The notes under the pieces are model-generated. The model made no database searches. It was not told the DNA's origin and saw nothing but the letters and a program-made list of their open reading frames with translations. A stretch of 64,000 bases of DNA from Parelaphostrongylus tenuis (taxonomy: Eukaryota; Nematoda; Chromadorea; Rhabditida; Metastrongylidae), in NCBI GenBank assembly GCA_019055375.1, contig JAHQIW010005418.1, forward strand, positions 17,285-81,284. The letters are read 5' to 3'. Positions 37,361-50,537 of this stretch are shown in pieces (the stretch's first letter is position 1; every line of letters starts with the position of its first letter). The translations under genes were made by a program, and so were the position numbers.

Positions 37361-39480
37361 AGAGGCCTTGAATAAAAGCATGGTTAACCAGATGCACTAC
37401 CGGAGCCTGTTTTGCCACCACTTTCCAAAATTTTCGATATACCTATAAGAGCTATATGACAGCCTTAATTTTATTGCTTTCTAGCTGTGTTTTGTTCTAT
37501 AATCGTATGTCCAAATATCTAGAATGATATGAAAGACTTCTGACTCAAGAAGAGGATTGATTTTGCGTTCCACCCATACGAGGAGCCCGTGTTTACACTA
37601 CACTAATGGAGATTCAGATCCCGTGTGGTGTCGAAGGTTCTGAAATCACTCAACACATATGTAACTTATCAATTTCTAGTTTACTTTGAGTGTAAAGATT
37701 TTTACCAAATAAAGTAACACATTTTGATATATTCCTCTATGATAAATGCTATACGACTAACTTATTGTTGTTAGGTATGTCTTTTCCGTGGCTGCCTCTG
37801 TAACAGGCGCCCCTGAATGGCTTGTTGTCTCGCCATAATTATTCGTATCTCGTCCTGTTATCACCTCTCCAATATCTTCGATGTCAGAGCTTTGTCAGCC
37901 TCCATTAGTGTTATCGTACCTTCTTTTCTGCGTAGTATATTGCAATGCAAAGATTTGATTTGAACTACTTATTTGTAGTTATTGAAAGAGGAGAAGAGTT
38001 AATGGACGGAATCTTCTAAGTTGCGAAAGAAATCTGTGCGAGAAAGGACAATCATTTTTTGGACGAAGTGATAGGTAGGGCAGTTCTCCCGTTTTATCAT
38101 TATTCCAGTATACCACGTTTCATTCATTTCAGATATACATATCCACTCATCTCAAACAACTGAAGCCAGTACCTCGCTTGTTCGACTGGCTGTTCAGTGG
38201 GTGTTCGCAAAAGATAGTGGTTTCACATTTGCTACGAGATACTCTAGCTATTGATATTCTAGAAATTGTACATTCTAAGATGCAGTTGTATAATCTATAT
38301 GACTGCAGAAGTTGCTAGTAATGACTATATCGTATTTCGAAAGTGTGCTGTGTACATTGTTGGGCGAATTTCGTACAAAATTTAATGAACGAATGGACAG
38401 TTATTTGCAAACAATTGTAAATCATCTAATTATAGATGACGCAAGAGCAGATATGCCTAAATAAATATTTTAAATAAAAGATTGTATCATATATCCGTAT
38501 GCAGACATTAAAATCCCTCCCAAATGCCTTGTGGCAGTGACCAAGAGTGACGAAGTGGACAACATAACGGGAGAACAATGCTTTTGTCATACGTACGTTT
38601 GAAGTTGATTGTAGAACAGGCAAATATTTGCAGCAATCAAATGATTTCAATTGGCACGTGAGGCTTTCTTGAAATTTTACCTGCTAAAATCTTACCTGCA
38701 TGAAAAAGCTTTGCTCAATCCCAGGCTCACTACCACTGCAGGTTACCATAGTGCCACAAAAATTATTCTCAAACTCTATGCTGTCCAAGGTAATTCGAAG
38801 CTTATTATTCACACGAAACTTGCTCAAATCCTTTACTGTGATTCTCAGGAGCTCCACTTGACTATGCTGTCCAATCAAATGCTTTTAGTAAATAATATTT
38901 TCGTGCAGTAAGAATAGATGATTTTGAATAGATGAAAAGACTCTAACGGCTCTCTTCTCAATAAGCTACTGCCCAAATTTCCAATTCACGGAAATCTTTT
39001 CAACCACTATCTAACCCAATAGATTTCTTGACCTCTTCACCGATATCATCTGTAAGGAGTCTGCCATAAACAACAAGAAACCTCCTCCTCGCCCATAACA
39101 GGGCACTTACGGCTACTGTATCATTACTTAACAACACATTGTTTCACATCTTTCCACAAAACTAACCGTAACGGCAACTGTCCTTATGGCAGCTCTTCAT
39201 TTCGTCTCGCATTAGAAAGCAACATTTATATAATCTCAAACAGCGTAATTCTCAGGCTAAGAGGAAGCAGGTACTCTACGACTGTCACCCTACAGCAATC
39301 GTTTTACAAATGCGTTTCAGAAAGTGTATGCAGTTATCATTAAATAAAGCATCACTCCTCCTTATGTTTTCGTCAATCTTCTAAAAAGAGCATTAATTCA
39401 AGAAACGAAAGGTTTTACCGAGTGAAGGTCGTTCTTTCGAACTCATCTTATCTACAAATAGAAGGAAGCTGTCAAAGTGG
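37361..39480. other. Mostly unassigned sequence with one exon-like frame
   Basis: Outside the exon-like frame at 38,684-38,870 I see no domain, RNA gene or repeat shared with the rest of the window. The plus-strand frame at 38,651-38,911 is the antisense shadow of that exon. Confidence 0.4.
38684..38870 (-). pseudogene. Exon-like coding fragment, family not recognised
   Basis: The minus strand reads SQVELLRITVKDLSKF, then EFENNFCGTMVTCSG and EQSFFMQ, ending at a strong donor (ATGCAG followed by GTAAGA, near 38,698). A plausible acceptor (GGACAG) lies near 38,870. Composition and the splice sites look like a genuine exon, but I found no partner exons and no family. It could be part of a gene fragmented by the rearrangements. 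Confidence 0.4.
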
Positions 39481-39504
39481 TCATGCCGCTTACTTCGCAA
39501 CTTT

Positions 39505-39551
39505 CGCTAAAACCGAACAGACGTCAGTCGCTAAACCGAACAGACGTCAGT
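39505..39551 (+). repeat. Tandem duplication of a 23-24 base unit
   Basis: CGCTAAAACCGAACAGACGT followed by CAGT is repeated immediately with one A fewer (39,505-39,528 and 39,529-39,551). The K1 counterpart near 24,450 has a single, diverged copy. Confidence 0.85.
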
Positions 39552-41389
39552 AATATTGGCTATTTCACCACTGTCGCACCAAATGATCCGCAAAGTAGTT
39601 TTGCCCATAATCATATCTGAGAGAATGAAGTCAAGTAGGTATTGATGTTCGACGCGGCTTGACACGGAGTTCATCCCATAGCTTCTCAACATCTTTCGGC
39701 AATCAATAACGAATGCCCTAACCTGGCTATCCTCAAAATTCGAGGACACGTTCTCGATAAATGTTCTACGACGTTTTTGGAGATGAGATCCTCAAGAATC
39801 AATGAGTACTAGAACGCGCACAGAGGGCTATGTGGAAAAGATCAAATAAATCGATGAAGTGAATATAGTTTACTACTGTTTTTTTCAAAAAGGATTCTGA
39901 CTAGTTATTACTTACTATGAGGAACAAGCTTTTGTCATCACCGCTGATTACCTGTTGTCCATTTTCTTGTCTGATAACATCTATCATAAGCAACTTTACA
40001 GCGATCACTGTCTGCTCCATACCCATCGGAGATATAACAATGCCTATCACGACAATCAAAGATTCAACCTCAGTCATAGAAACAGCCATGGCAATCAAGC
40101 TCAACATGATGCACAACCGAAATAGCAAGTAATCTGGAAAGTGGAGGCTATTTCGCGGATAATCAGATAGCAAAACAACGATGAGTGGCTTTAATTTGTC
40201 AACGATGTAACCTCTTACGACTAATTGAGTGAAAACTACGTCGTTAAGCTGCCTTCACAAAATAGTGTGTCCGCATTGACCACTGAATCAAAAGTGACAT
40301 TAGCTTTGCCATTTCCATGCCTGCTCAAATTACTAATCAAATCTACACGACAGAGAATCATCTCATGAAATCATAAAGCTCTTGGCGTTGATAATTCTCT
40401 AAGGGATGCACCATGCATTCGTCTTCAAATCTTAACTTCGTTTGAGATCATTGAGCGCATACCTGGTCATTGCACAGACTCGCGGTGGCATTCCGTTGTG
40501 TCAAAATGCTGCTCATCCTCCAAGACAAGTTTGAGTCCAATCTGGCACCATGAAATCATATGTCAACGATTCAACTTCACAAATCAGGTAGTATCGCTCA
40601 GGTCCCATGCATCATGTAGAACGAGAAACAATAGAACGTGTAACGTCATTTCGTAACAGACAGTATGATTCATCTCATCATGCTTAACCGGCGAGGCCGA
40701 TTCTCATTCCTGTGCGACTTGCTAACGATAGTTCAAGTAAATAAGCGAAAGTGCGACCGTTGATCCGAGGCGTTAGCCCAGTCCCGTCACAAACTCGTTG
40801 TGTCCTTCACCGCCAGCTCACGACGGAGCAAGACTGGGGCCGTGGGTCAATGGTCGTCAACGTGTTAATATGTCTTATAGCGAGCTTACGTCATGATACA
40901 TGATTTTGTTTTGAAGAGTTCGACTTTTCTCTTGCTTAGTATCATTGATCATGACTTCATCTAGACGAATGCTCAATTTTCTCGTGATATTTTCTGCAAT
41001 ACTCATTTGGACAGTATTTTCTTGGGTGTAATAGCTCAGGTGGCATTACCTCATACAATAAACTTGAACATCCCTAGAAGATTATTACCATTCAATTTTT
41101 TCTTCTTCCACAACCTCTCAACTTTTCGAACCTTCTGGAGAGATTTCATAATAACCTGGCACTTTGAACATCTTGTGTTTTCTTGGTCAATATCAGTGGC
41201 CCCTCTCTCTGTATGCAAAATTCTTCTCAATCTTTCTTCTATCCGCTCCATTTAACCATAAGTGTATTGGGTTGTCTGATGATTTTTTTCGCATTTCGGT
41301 GCTTTTGTTGATCCAGTTGTCATTCATTCAAAAAATTAATTATTCAATAATGTGATACCGTCATGATCAGTGAACTGTTTTTTTTCCCG

Positions 41390-41600
41390 CACATATTGCT
41401 TCAAGGCGCAGATGAGTTGCTAATGTGATGGAGCAATATCAGGGCTGTACGATAGACGTGGTGTCGTGGTCACAATAGTCCCTTATTGTGGCGAGCCCAT
41501 TCTGCCATCGAAAAAAGAGAAGAAAAATGGTGTGACGGTCAGTGCATGAGTTGTCCATCGAGATGTCAGTCTGAAATGGCGATTTTATTTGGATGGCAAG
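41390..41600 (-). pseudogene. Mariner transposase remnant, K2 copy
   Basis: Inverse of 22,370-22,650. The GCTTGAAGCAATATGTGCGG region and the upstream GATGGCAGAATGG stretch are kept, but the DLAPSD codons are disrupted by changes near 41,440. Confidence 0.55.
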
Positions 41601-41867
41601 TGATGGTGCTACGGTCATAAGCAACTGCTTCCGAATTACTTGTCAGTTCCCAACATGCCTCAGCCTTTTAGGTTTTGAAATAGAAAGCCACCGAACAATA
41701 CAATAGTGAGGAAAAAATTACGAGATAACTCAACATTAGGTTTTTTGCGGCAGAATTTTACGTAACTACATGGGAAGAAATCAATGTGATGCAATCTTTG
41801 CCACCTGAAGATCATACAGCTTCCAACAACTCTGAGTTTTGACAACCCACTGGTCCAATCCGTTTAG

Positions 41868-44800
41868 GGGACAGTAATCGAGTTCAGCAAAGCAAACTAT
41901 GTCGTCGTCAATCTACTCGGTGAAGGAGGATTCGGCGCCATGTACAAGTAATCAGTATATATTCGTGGAATTCTAGGAAAGTGACTTAGCTCAATTTGTT
42001 CAGAGTTCATGATCAAAAAGATGCGAGAAAAGAGTACGCAATGAAAGTCGAGAAAAAATAAATCGAACAACGCCGGCATTCTAAACTGAAAATGGAAGTG
42101 AGTCGCTTTGCCATTGAGCAGTTTTTTCCACCACGGAAGTTTTCATCTTAGTTTTCATGAAAGAAAACACGAAGTTGGTTCGTCGAAAAACATCCAAACT
42201 GCTGGAGATAGCTAGCGAGCAGAATTAATTCTCAACATATACAAAAAATCGCGATAACCAATAGGTCAAGATCTTCAACACTCTTCCGACGACACCTATT
42301 TCCGTATTTTCTTTGCACTGGACGACCTCCGCTCTTTCGCTCCGCTTACCGTGAAGCCTGTAGATGCCATAGGGGTCACTCCGCGAGATTTTGTGTAGCT
42401 ACGTCCTTTTTCTCGAGTGATTTAGTTTTCCCTCCATTTCGGAAGAGATTCCCTGCTTTCCTTACCTTGTGCACATTCGAAGATCTCCTATACACCTTAC
42501 CGTGCTTTTGATTCATAGGAAAATCTTGTTATGAGAAAAGATACGCCCCTTCAACACTTTTGTGCCGTCAAAACTCTAGGTGTTCTCATAAATTATGCCC
42601 CTGGAGCAATAAACACAAATTTTACTAATTAAAAGCGTACCCAAGCCTGCTTCTTTTATTATTCTGGTGATTGTGACATGATCATAGTCAAAATCTTTGG
42701 CTAACACCTTGATAATCCAATTCGATTACTACTCAAAAGCCTCACTGACGATCTCCCGGTAAATTTGGCGCGAGACGTCCGGAGCGCGGCTAGTCCTTCA
42801 AGTTGGCGTATCCAGCGCGAAATTCTACAAAAAATCCAAAAGTTGTTTGCCTTAACACAAATTCTTGAGCCTTTGCACAATTGATGTTCCCAAAAGCGGT
42901 CTAAGCATCACGTTCAAATTCGTGCTTGTAAAGCAGCAAATTGCTTCGTTGAGCGGCCATGATGCGGTAAGTATAGAGGAATTTGGTACCAATAGGAAAC
43001 TTGGAAAGTTCTGCACTAGGTCGCAGAAATGTTTTCAGGCTAATGGCTCACACTTTGAGTAGTGATATTGCTTTTTATCTCCGGATATTCATATAGTGAA
43101 AATGAAGTTTGGTTGCAGCACTCAAAGCACCACGTGAACTTTTCAAGGAGTTTTATGGAGGATGAATCTAAGGAAGAGAGTCCAATGCAAGAACTACTGT
43201 AATCTTCACGATAATTGTTATGCCCTCTTTAGCAACTTATCCGATCCGTATTGCAATGTGTTTTTTCACTGCGCAGATCCCAGTGCTTCTTGCATTCAAA
43301 CTGTCTTTAACCCTCCTTTTGAACGTGGTAGAATACTGATAAGCGCGTCTCCTTGCATTCTTAAGAATAGCTTGGCTGATGCGCCCTGTATAGCAACTGT
43401 GATGACGGGCCACGTCTATAAATAAGTTATCTGGTATTCTACTAGTGACTGATAAGACTGAAATATCGAGTTCTGTCCACTCTCTCAGTTTTCAGGAAAT
43501 TATGTTAACAAATTGTAGCTATTGCGATAAAGCTTGTCACATATCGGCGACAGGCGGTGACGTTCTAGGAATTTCTAACTAGGACTTTTTGAGAGCTTCC
43601 GTGAATTAGTCGTATCTAACAAATAAACCGTAGTGAAGACGTACTAATCAAGTACTCAACTATAACACTATTGGTGTTGCCTCCTATTCCAGATTGCAGT
43701 ACTTAAACTCGTAGCGGGTCAACGAAAACAACCACATTTTACATCAATTATCGATCAAGGCAAAAAAAATACGTTCTTCTTTCTCGTCATGGAATTGGTC
43801 GGTAAAAGTCTTGCCGATCTGAAAGAATCACGTTCAAACAAAGTATGTCAGCTTACACTTATCGCTGTCATCGTAGATTTCGTATAGATGTTTTTGTCTC
43901 CCAGGTGTTCACAGTGCCTACTAGTATGGGTGCAGGCATACAATGTCTAGAGGCATGTGAAGATTTACACAAGTACGGTTTTATACATCGTGATTTGAAG
44001 CCGGCCAACTACGCATGTGGTTTAGGAGGCAAGAAAAGAGTGATAAGAGATTATATTCCACTACAGTGATGCAGGTAATAACAATACATAGGTTATCTGG
44101 TTTGTTTGTCAAAAGATTTTACAATCATCTCTTTGCTTTTTTGAGAATCAGTTTTCACTCAAGTGGTATCCTTGTCTAAAGTAACGCTCGTGGTAATTGT
44201 CCTCTGAATAAAACACGAAAAAGTAGCCGATCCGAAAGCATTGCATGAATTTCATCAATATTGGATAGACGAAACTATCAGGAACATTTTCCAAAACAAC
44301 TAAATTTGATCCCTTGAAGATCGGTTGGCATTGTGAATATCGGAATCAAGAGTTTATTTGATAAATAATACAACCGTAAAATCGCTGCAGGACATCAAGC
44401 AAAATCATGAATTTTAAGAATTTCAATAGAAATTTCAGGTGTATATACTTGATTTTGAAATTGCAAGAAAAATCACAAATGTGAAAGGAGAGCTAAAAGC
44501 ACCACGACAAAGCGCTCGATTCAAGGTATCTGTTTGAGTTGACCTTCAATCTCCGCCACTACAGAATCTGACCAAACGTTACGACCCCTATAACTCGATG
44601 TTTGTCTTTTATTTAAGAGAAGCAGCGAACTATTGCTTCATAAAGGTAAAGGCAATCAATGAAACATTTTGTATCATGTTTTGTGTTACTCTCCAAATCA
44701 ACCGTATGTTTATGAGCTTTCTAAAATCACATGAAGAGTAGTATTGGGAAACTCACGCAATCTAAGAGTGTCAAGTAACGACAAATTGTTCATTTAAAAG

Positions 44801-45232
44801 TGATCAAAATCCCATTGAAATAATTTTTGCTCTGAGCAACAAAAAAAAAGCAAAAACTCATTGTTTGATAAAGAGGAGTAAAGCTAATAATATACATTTA
44901 CAGTTTCAAAAAACTTTACGCTTTTGATTCATAATTTACCATATCTCACCAAACCATGTGAAATTTGACTCTTCAATTTAACGTTTTACCTATGATTTTG
45001 GAAACCACTGAACATCCTATTTATTAAGGGAACGATTTGATTCGCTTCCATGGCTTATCACAGAAATGTTGAGATGGGCCCGAAAGATGACTGTGAATCA
45101 TGGTTTTACCTGATGCTGGATATAACTATCCCAGGAGGTTTATTCTTTGACAGAGTTCTTGAAATTCATAAATCTTTATCATACTTAATGAAAGAGATTG
45201 TAGCAAAGAAATATGAGTCAAACAATAACTAA
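41868..45232 (+). pseudogene. TTBK-like protein kinase pseudogene, copy 2
   Basis: Exon blocks run in order. 41,868-41,947 has GEGGFGAMYK and a GTAATC donor. 42,004-42,097 has KEYAMKVEKK and RRHSKLKME. 43,694-43,842 has LVMELVGKSLADLK. 43,905-44,042 has GFIHRDLKPANYACGL. 44,439-44,525 has VYILDFEIARKI. 45,029-45,232 has MAYHRNVEMGPKDDCESWF and a final stop. Lesions are an in-frame TAA at 42,059-42,061, a one-base deletion in the third block (149 bases against 150 in copy 1), a lost donor after the fourth (GT to GA) and TGA in GTI-FAS. The magnesium-binding DFG is changed to DFE. ATP lysine and HRD are retained. About 250 codons in total, near the size of a TTBK-like catalytic core. Confidence 0.87.
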
Positions 45233-46509
45233 GAATTCATCAGAAACAGTTGAGTAGCACCTAGGAAGTGCTTGGGAAAATTATGGACATACATGGCAAA
45301 GCATCCACTATGCATCAGCTATCTGAATAAATTTTCTGTTTTACTGCTTTTCATCAGTGGATTGATGTCCTGACTATTTGGGAACGAAGTGCTACAAAAC
45401 GTGGCATGACGGCGGCGAAGAGTCTCATTCAGTTAGTGTAATTGATGCTTTCGCTCCTCTCCGCAAACTTTTATCCAAGTTCACCGCAATGGAACTTACG
45501 GAAATTACTAGATAATTTGAGATTTTGAAGGAACATTACCATCAAAGTAATAGAATATCACTAAAAGACTTCTACAAGAATAAATTCAGTAAAAAGGACG
45601 CCCATATTCGAAAAAATTTAATGTATCACTGAGTGTAATTTGATCTAAACTTTGTTATTATTGCTTATAAATAAAAGAGATGCAAGTATAGCAAGTGTTT
45701 AGCCAATGTTTAGGTGGTTTAGCAATTTTGCCACCCTATAGTCAAATATGAGCGGCCACAGAGTCTCCTCAATGGCTCAACAGGACCAGTCTTAGACTAA
45801 CATGAATCAAAGATATTCATACCAGGATTGCACTTCCACAAGGATCAGCAGCAACATTTTTGGCCTCCGAAGTCCAGTGATTCTGTGTTTTGTGTAACTT
45901 CGTCAGCACATAATTAAGTAATACATTTTAAAAATGGTTAACGTGTACAACCTATGGTGAAACGATGAAATATACTAACTAAACTGGAAACATGGTGTTT
46001 TTACATTTTATGAGTGACTGTAGTTTTATGGGGAGCGAAGTCAGCAGGAGGCGACATCAAGGACCCGTATGACTGGGAGAAAACCGTCTAACGTACTGTT
46101 ACCACAACTGTAAAGGCGCCGTAAATGCCGAGCCATAGAAACAATTTTGAATACTTCAAAGCCTAACTGACTCACCAAATTGTTTTTGGATAACCTTGTA
46201 TTTATGTGGTTTTTCCTTACTCAATATTTCTCTCATTTCCCTAACTGCTATTAGAGCGTGTTATCTTTAGATCCAGTTACGCTGACAACTACTGGATGCT
46301 TTTAATCAAAATAAATTTTTTATTTAACTGCCTTAATAGCACTATTATAATATTGTAATTACGTAAGCGAGGATGCTGAGTGATATGCAAACATTCGATA
46401 TCAGAAGGAAGTTGAACCCATGTTTCACCCTATATGGCCTTATGTTACCATCACTTCACTGAGTTTTTTGTTCTCCTCCTGTTTAACATTTCTAATAAGT
46501 TCCGGATCA

Positions 46510-46582
46510 GCCTCGATAGCTCAGTTGGGAGAGCGTTAGACTGAAGATCTAAAGGTCACCAGTTCGATCCTGGTTCGGGGCA
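46510..46582 (+). tRNA. tRNA-Phe (GAA)
   Basis: Fifth copy of the 73-base gene, unchanged although the flanks have diverged clearly from those at 3,042. Anticodon GAA. Confidence 0.95.
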
Positions 46583-49343
46583 CTCGTTTTGCATCACAGA
46601 GGATGCACCACTTCATGTTCCTTGCGTATGTTTTAGCACGTAGCCCAGGGAACAAACACATCTCATAAATCAGGATACAATAGGAGATTCAAAGATGAAA
46701 GAATAAATAGAGGATGAAGCATTTGAGACTAGTCAATTGGCGTTGTGTGTGCCATCAGTGGACCTTACTGAACTCGTTATAAATGATTAAATGATCACCA
46801 TGGCCTCACTACATATGGGCATTAGACTCGCACGTAGCTGAAAAATAGTTCTATTTAGCCAGCCTTTCGCAACATCGTCGTTACTAAAATCGCGTTAATT
46901 GGAGTCGTTGATCTACACATAGATGGTCGTTTGCATTGGAGTGCACAAATCGAATGGTAACCGAGCGGCAAAAATACCATGTGAGCGAGTGCTTGCTAAA
47001 TGTGGTTGAATAATTCTGACGTTCTAGTGCAGTGTGACAAACTGATCAAGTGATGACAGCCCGAGTCAAAACAGTAGAATCCGGGAGTGGCTTCACTTGA
47101 ACCACGATTTCTGATCACACATTTGGTAAGGTGCCTTTAACTGGTTCCGGAGAAAAAACAGTCACCGATGGCCTCCAATGTTTGTAGTAATAGAGAATTT
47201 CAGCTTTCAAATGTGAAAATAGGATCTAATTATTTTGTTGATAGCCATAACAACGAGTGAACGTTAAAATCTAGTTATTCAGGTATTAATAATGTGTATC
47301 TCACGGGTAACACCTGCGCTGCGGATATCATTTTCAGCCGTAAACCCAAGAAATCTAAACTTTAATGTTTTTCATGCGCTGTTCAGCAAGCGCTGTAAAG
47401 TTTCAAATATCAGATGTTCGATTTTCTTGTTATCTTTAATTTCTTCCAACCTAATCTCAAGATAAGTCAAATCAGCTCTCGTCAAAGTTCAGCTTCTCAT
47501 GTAACTTGTCAGTGATGGACTTCGACTGCTACGCATGGAATCGAACACATTTACATAACTAACAAGAAACATTTTTTTTTGATGAAAGCTCTGCGCCTGA
47601 CACTGAAACGCCAACAAATAAGATTGTGTGACAAGCTCGTAGAAACCTGAGGATCCGGCGAATCATATTTCGCTTTAAAGATTACTGTTAAACTGCGAGA
47701 CATGCATAACACATTTTTGGATCGAAGCACCAATTTAGAAACCGCCAGTCGAAAATGGCGCCGTCCGCAAAGGAATATAGTGTCCATGAGTACCATAAAA
47801 CAAAAGGCTTGACTATACATTGTGCGTTGGCTGCACGTTCGACAACGGTCTTCGAGTCTCATATTTCGAGCAGCACTACAGCTACCTGCATCCATCACTT
47901 CTAAAATAGAGATGATCAACTCACATTTAGACTTATGTGAAGCTGTTGAAAATAACCTTAAAAGCTGATATGATTCTAGTTAAACACAATTAACTATGTC
48001 TTCACGCAAAAGACGTCATCATTTGAAAAGAAAAGCGGTTAAAAGTGTTAAAGGGAACTCCTAAGAGCTTATGAAAATCACAAAAGTTAAGAACTTTCCA
48101 GTCCACCCAGACAACTAGTGTCTTACTTGATCTCTTCTTAACACTCATGACATCCCATAATTTTTTATCCGAAATGCTGTGTTGTAAAACCACACTGGGA
48201 CTATCGCACAACGGGCGACTAAATTCATCTTCAGTAATATCCGCTTTCCCCAGATCACAACATTCATCAAAACTTTCTTCATATGTATAACTTACTGCTA
48301 CGACATTCAGCCAGCTAATTAAAATTATTGTAAAATCCATTGTCTAGAGCTCTGACCTACACAGAGCATGATGAAGAGCGGAATAGTCATCCTAATTTTC
48401 CCCGTTGCCTACTAAGCGGAACCGACAAAATATATTCATTTTGGTTGTTGTAATTGTTGAATATCCAATTTTTTCGAGTAAAAATCATAAAAATTTCAGC
48501 AATCTCTGTTGGCATATGCTTTTTGAGTGAAATTTTCAGCAGAATTTTTCGTTTCTAAGAAACGATGGGCGAAGTATAGAATAGGAAATACTAGGATTTA
48601 TTACAGCTTCCTAAACCCATTCAATGCCATACTAATATTAGTCCTTTCATTTCATATTAGGTAATTTGGCATCACCAGATATCTCAATGTATGAGGCTCA
48701 ACTTCTCAAAAACACCGACATCTCCATGTTTGAAAAATATGGAAAAAGTACAAAATGTCAGATGAAAGATTTAAATGTGAAATTTGCCTATGAAGCATTT
48801 TTCATTTTAAAATGTTAGTTATATGAAAAATACTGAGTGATATGCAAAAATCTGATGCTCAGGTAGGAGATGAGCACAGGTTTTACGTCTTCCGGGGTGT
48901 GTGAAACGACTACACCACTGAGGCCATCGACCAGTTATTACTCCTAGTGCAATACAAGGTTACGAAATGGGAGGTATAGTGGATATTTTCTTCTATACCT
49001 AAATAGCGGACAATTTTAGCACTCGAGTGGAGAAGAGGCTCATCGTTTCTCTTACCATTGCTTTGTTGTGTTACTTGTTGATTAAGCCAATGGCTTAAAG
49101 ATGGTAACCTTAAATGGAGATGGAAACGTTAAAACATTAACTAAATAAATTCATTGCTATTAACCTCATGTTCCTGATTCAATCAATAACAAATATACGA
49201 TGGACTAGTGATGTCATAGTTGAAGGAGTGTCGGTTTACAAATTACTCGTTTATGAGTAGGAAAAAAATGCCTAGTATTGTTTGATGCGCAGAAACTGTT
49301 TCAGAAACAATAATACTGTTCACAGAAGCGGCAACAAAAATGT

Positions 49344-49414
49344 TGCACTAACCGGGAGTCGAACCCGGGTCTATACCTTGGGAGGGTACAATGATACCTC
49401 TACACCATTGGTGC
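49344..49414 (-). tRNA. tRNA-Gly (CCC), slightly decayed copy
   Basis: Same gene as 6,167-6,237 with substitutions. One acceptor pair is broken (GCACCAA against TTAGTGC), one anticodon-stem pair is now G-U, and one D-arm base has changed. The anticodon CCC and T arm are intact. It may be on the way to a pseudogene. Confidence 0.8.
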
Positions 49415-50537
49415 TCATTTAAGAATTGCACGTTTTCTTCACATTTGCGGAACATATTTCCAGTACTGATAGAAATAGTATCCCTTGTAATGGGATATTA
49501 TGTCGAACTACTTAGATAACAGGTTCGATTGCTCAGATAGATCACTTCTAGCAACTACAATAATACGCAACTTTTGATTTTTGATTTTTAAACCACAATA
49601 ATGCGTGACTCTTATTTTTAGCAACTTCTGAATTTTCAATTGCTCAGTTTGCTGTAGAATCGTTATGAGAAAAATTTCAAATATGATCGTCGAACACCCC
49701 AAAATAAAGCTATTCTATCTTAACTAAATTATGTCGAACTACTCAGGTAGCAGTTTGAGTAGTCGGCTAGACCACTGCTAGGGAACCACAATAATATGAG
49801 TTTTGATTTTAGTAAGTATTAATTTTTGATTATCAACCACCATAACGGGTCACTTTTAGTTTTGGTGAATTTTGAGTTTTAATAGCTCAGTTTGCTGTAG
49901 AATCTTCACAAGACTGTTTCAGAATTTGATTTTCAAACACCCTAAAATAGAGCTACTTGATCTTTTGCAGACAGCAGTTATAATCGTTACGCTTAGCGCT
50001 ATTCGTAAGAACAATGCGATTTCTGTGATTAAATCGAAGAATGTTCTTTTCAATTCGAAATCATTGCTAGGCCTTCGCCATTCTTTGATGGCACCACGTT
50101 TTTACATACACCGCACCATGTATACTCTACATATAAAACTCTTGCGTGTAATGAGAATTTATTTGCTCACTATACAGTTGTGCTGCTGTTAGCGTTAAGT
50201 CAATTGTGAAGAAGTTCTATGAAGCATATTACACTATAAAGATTTTGATTTTCCAATTTTTTATTTAGTACGATATCGAAAAGTGTAAAATAGGGATTGA
50301 GAATTAGAAAGCTATAAAAGTCTCCAAAAAGTGACGCTGCCCACTGCATGCGGTGTCAGTTCGCCGATAACTTCCAACAACTTTTCAATGTTAAGATGCA
50401 TGGGCGATGCTTGCAGTATAGAAAAAACTTTCCTAGAAGGCTCCTCAATGAAATTCGATTTTTAAGACATTAAAATGATCGAAATTTCTAGTGTTTTTAC
50501 AGCATTTTTCGCAGTATTACGATATTTCATATATAAT

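Larger units (their letters stand above)
39500..45655. repeat. Segmental duplication K2 (inverted partner of K1)
   Basis: Carries, in inverse order, the same blocks as 17,640-24,600. The 39,531-40,173 minus-strand frames match 23,858-24,400, including the NGQQVI stretch. The damaged exon at 40,740-40,870 matches 23,328-23,509, and the mariner remnant and kinase follow. Divergence is high enough that lesions differ between copies. Confidence 0.85.
45655..50530 (+). repeat. Third copy of the tRNA unit (copy C), internally deleted
   Basis: It matches the palindrome A arm in plus orientation, starting in the unit flank (the inverse of 17,310-17,480). It runs to the equivalent of position 170, then jumps at about 45,971 to the equivalent of 2,490, omitting about 2.3 kb that includes the hammerhead modules. 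It then runs through the tRNA-Phe and tRNA-Gly to about 49,950, and on through the inverse of 9,950-10,540. Differences from unit A are frequent. No intact gene; the frames at 47,551-47,919 and 48,002-48,340 have no recognisable domain. Confidence 0.88.
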
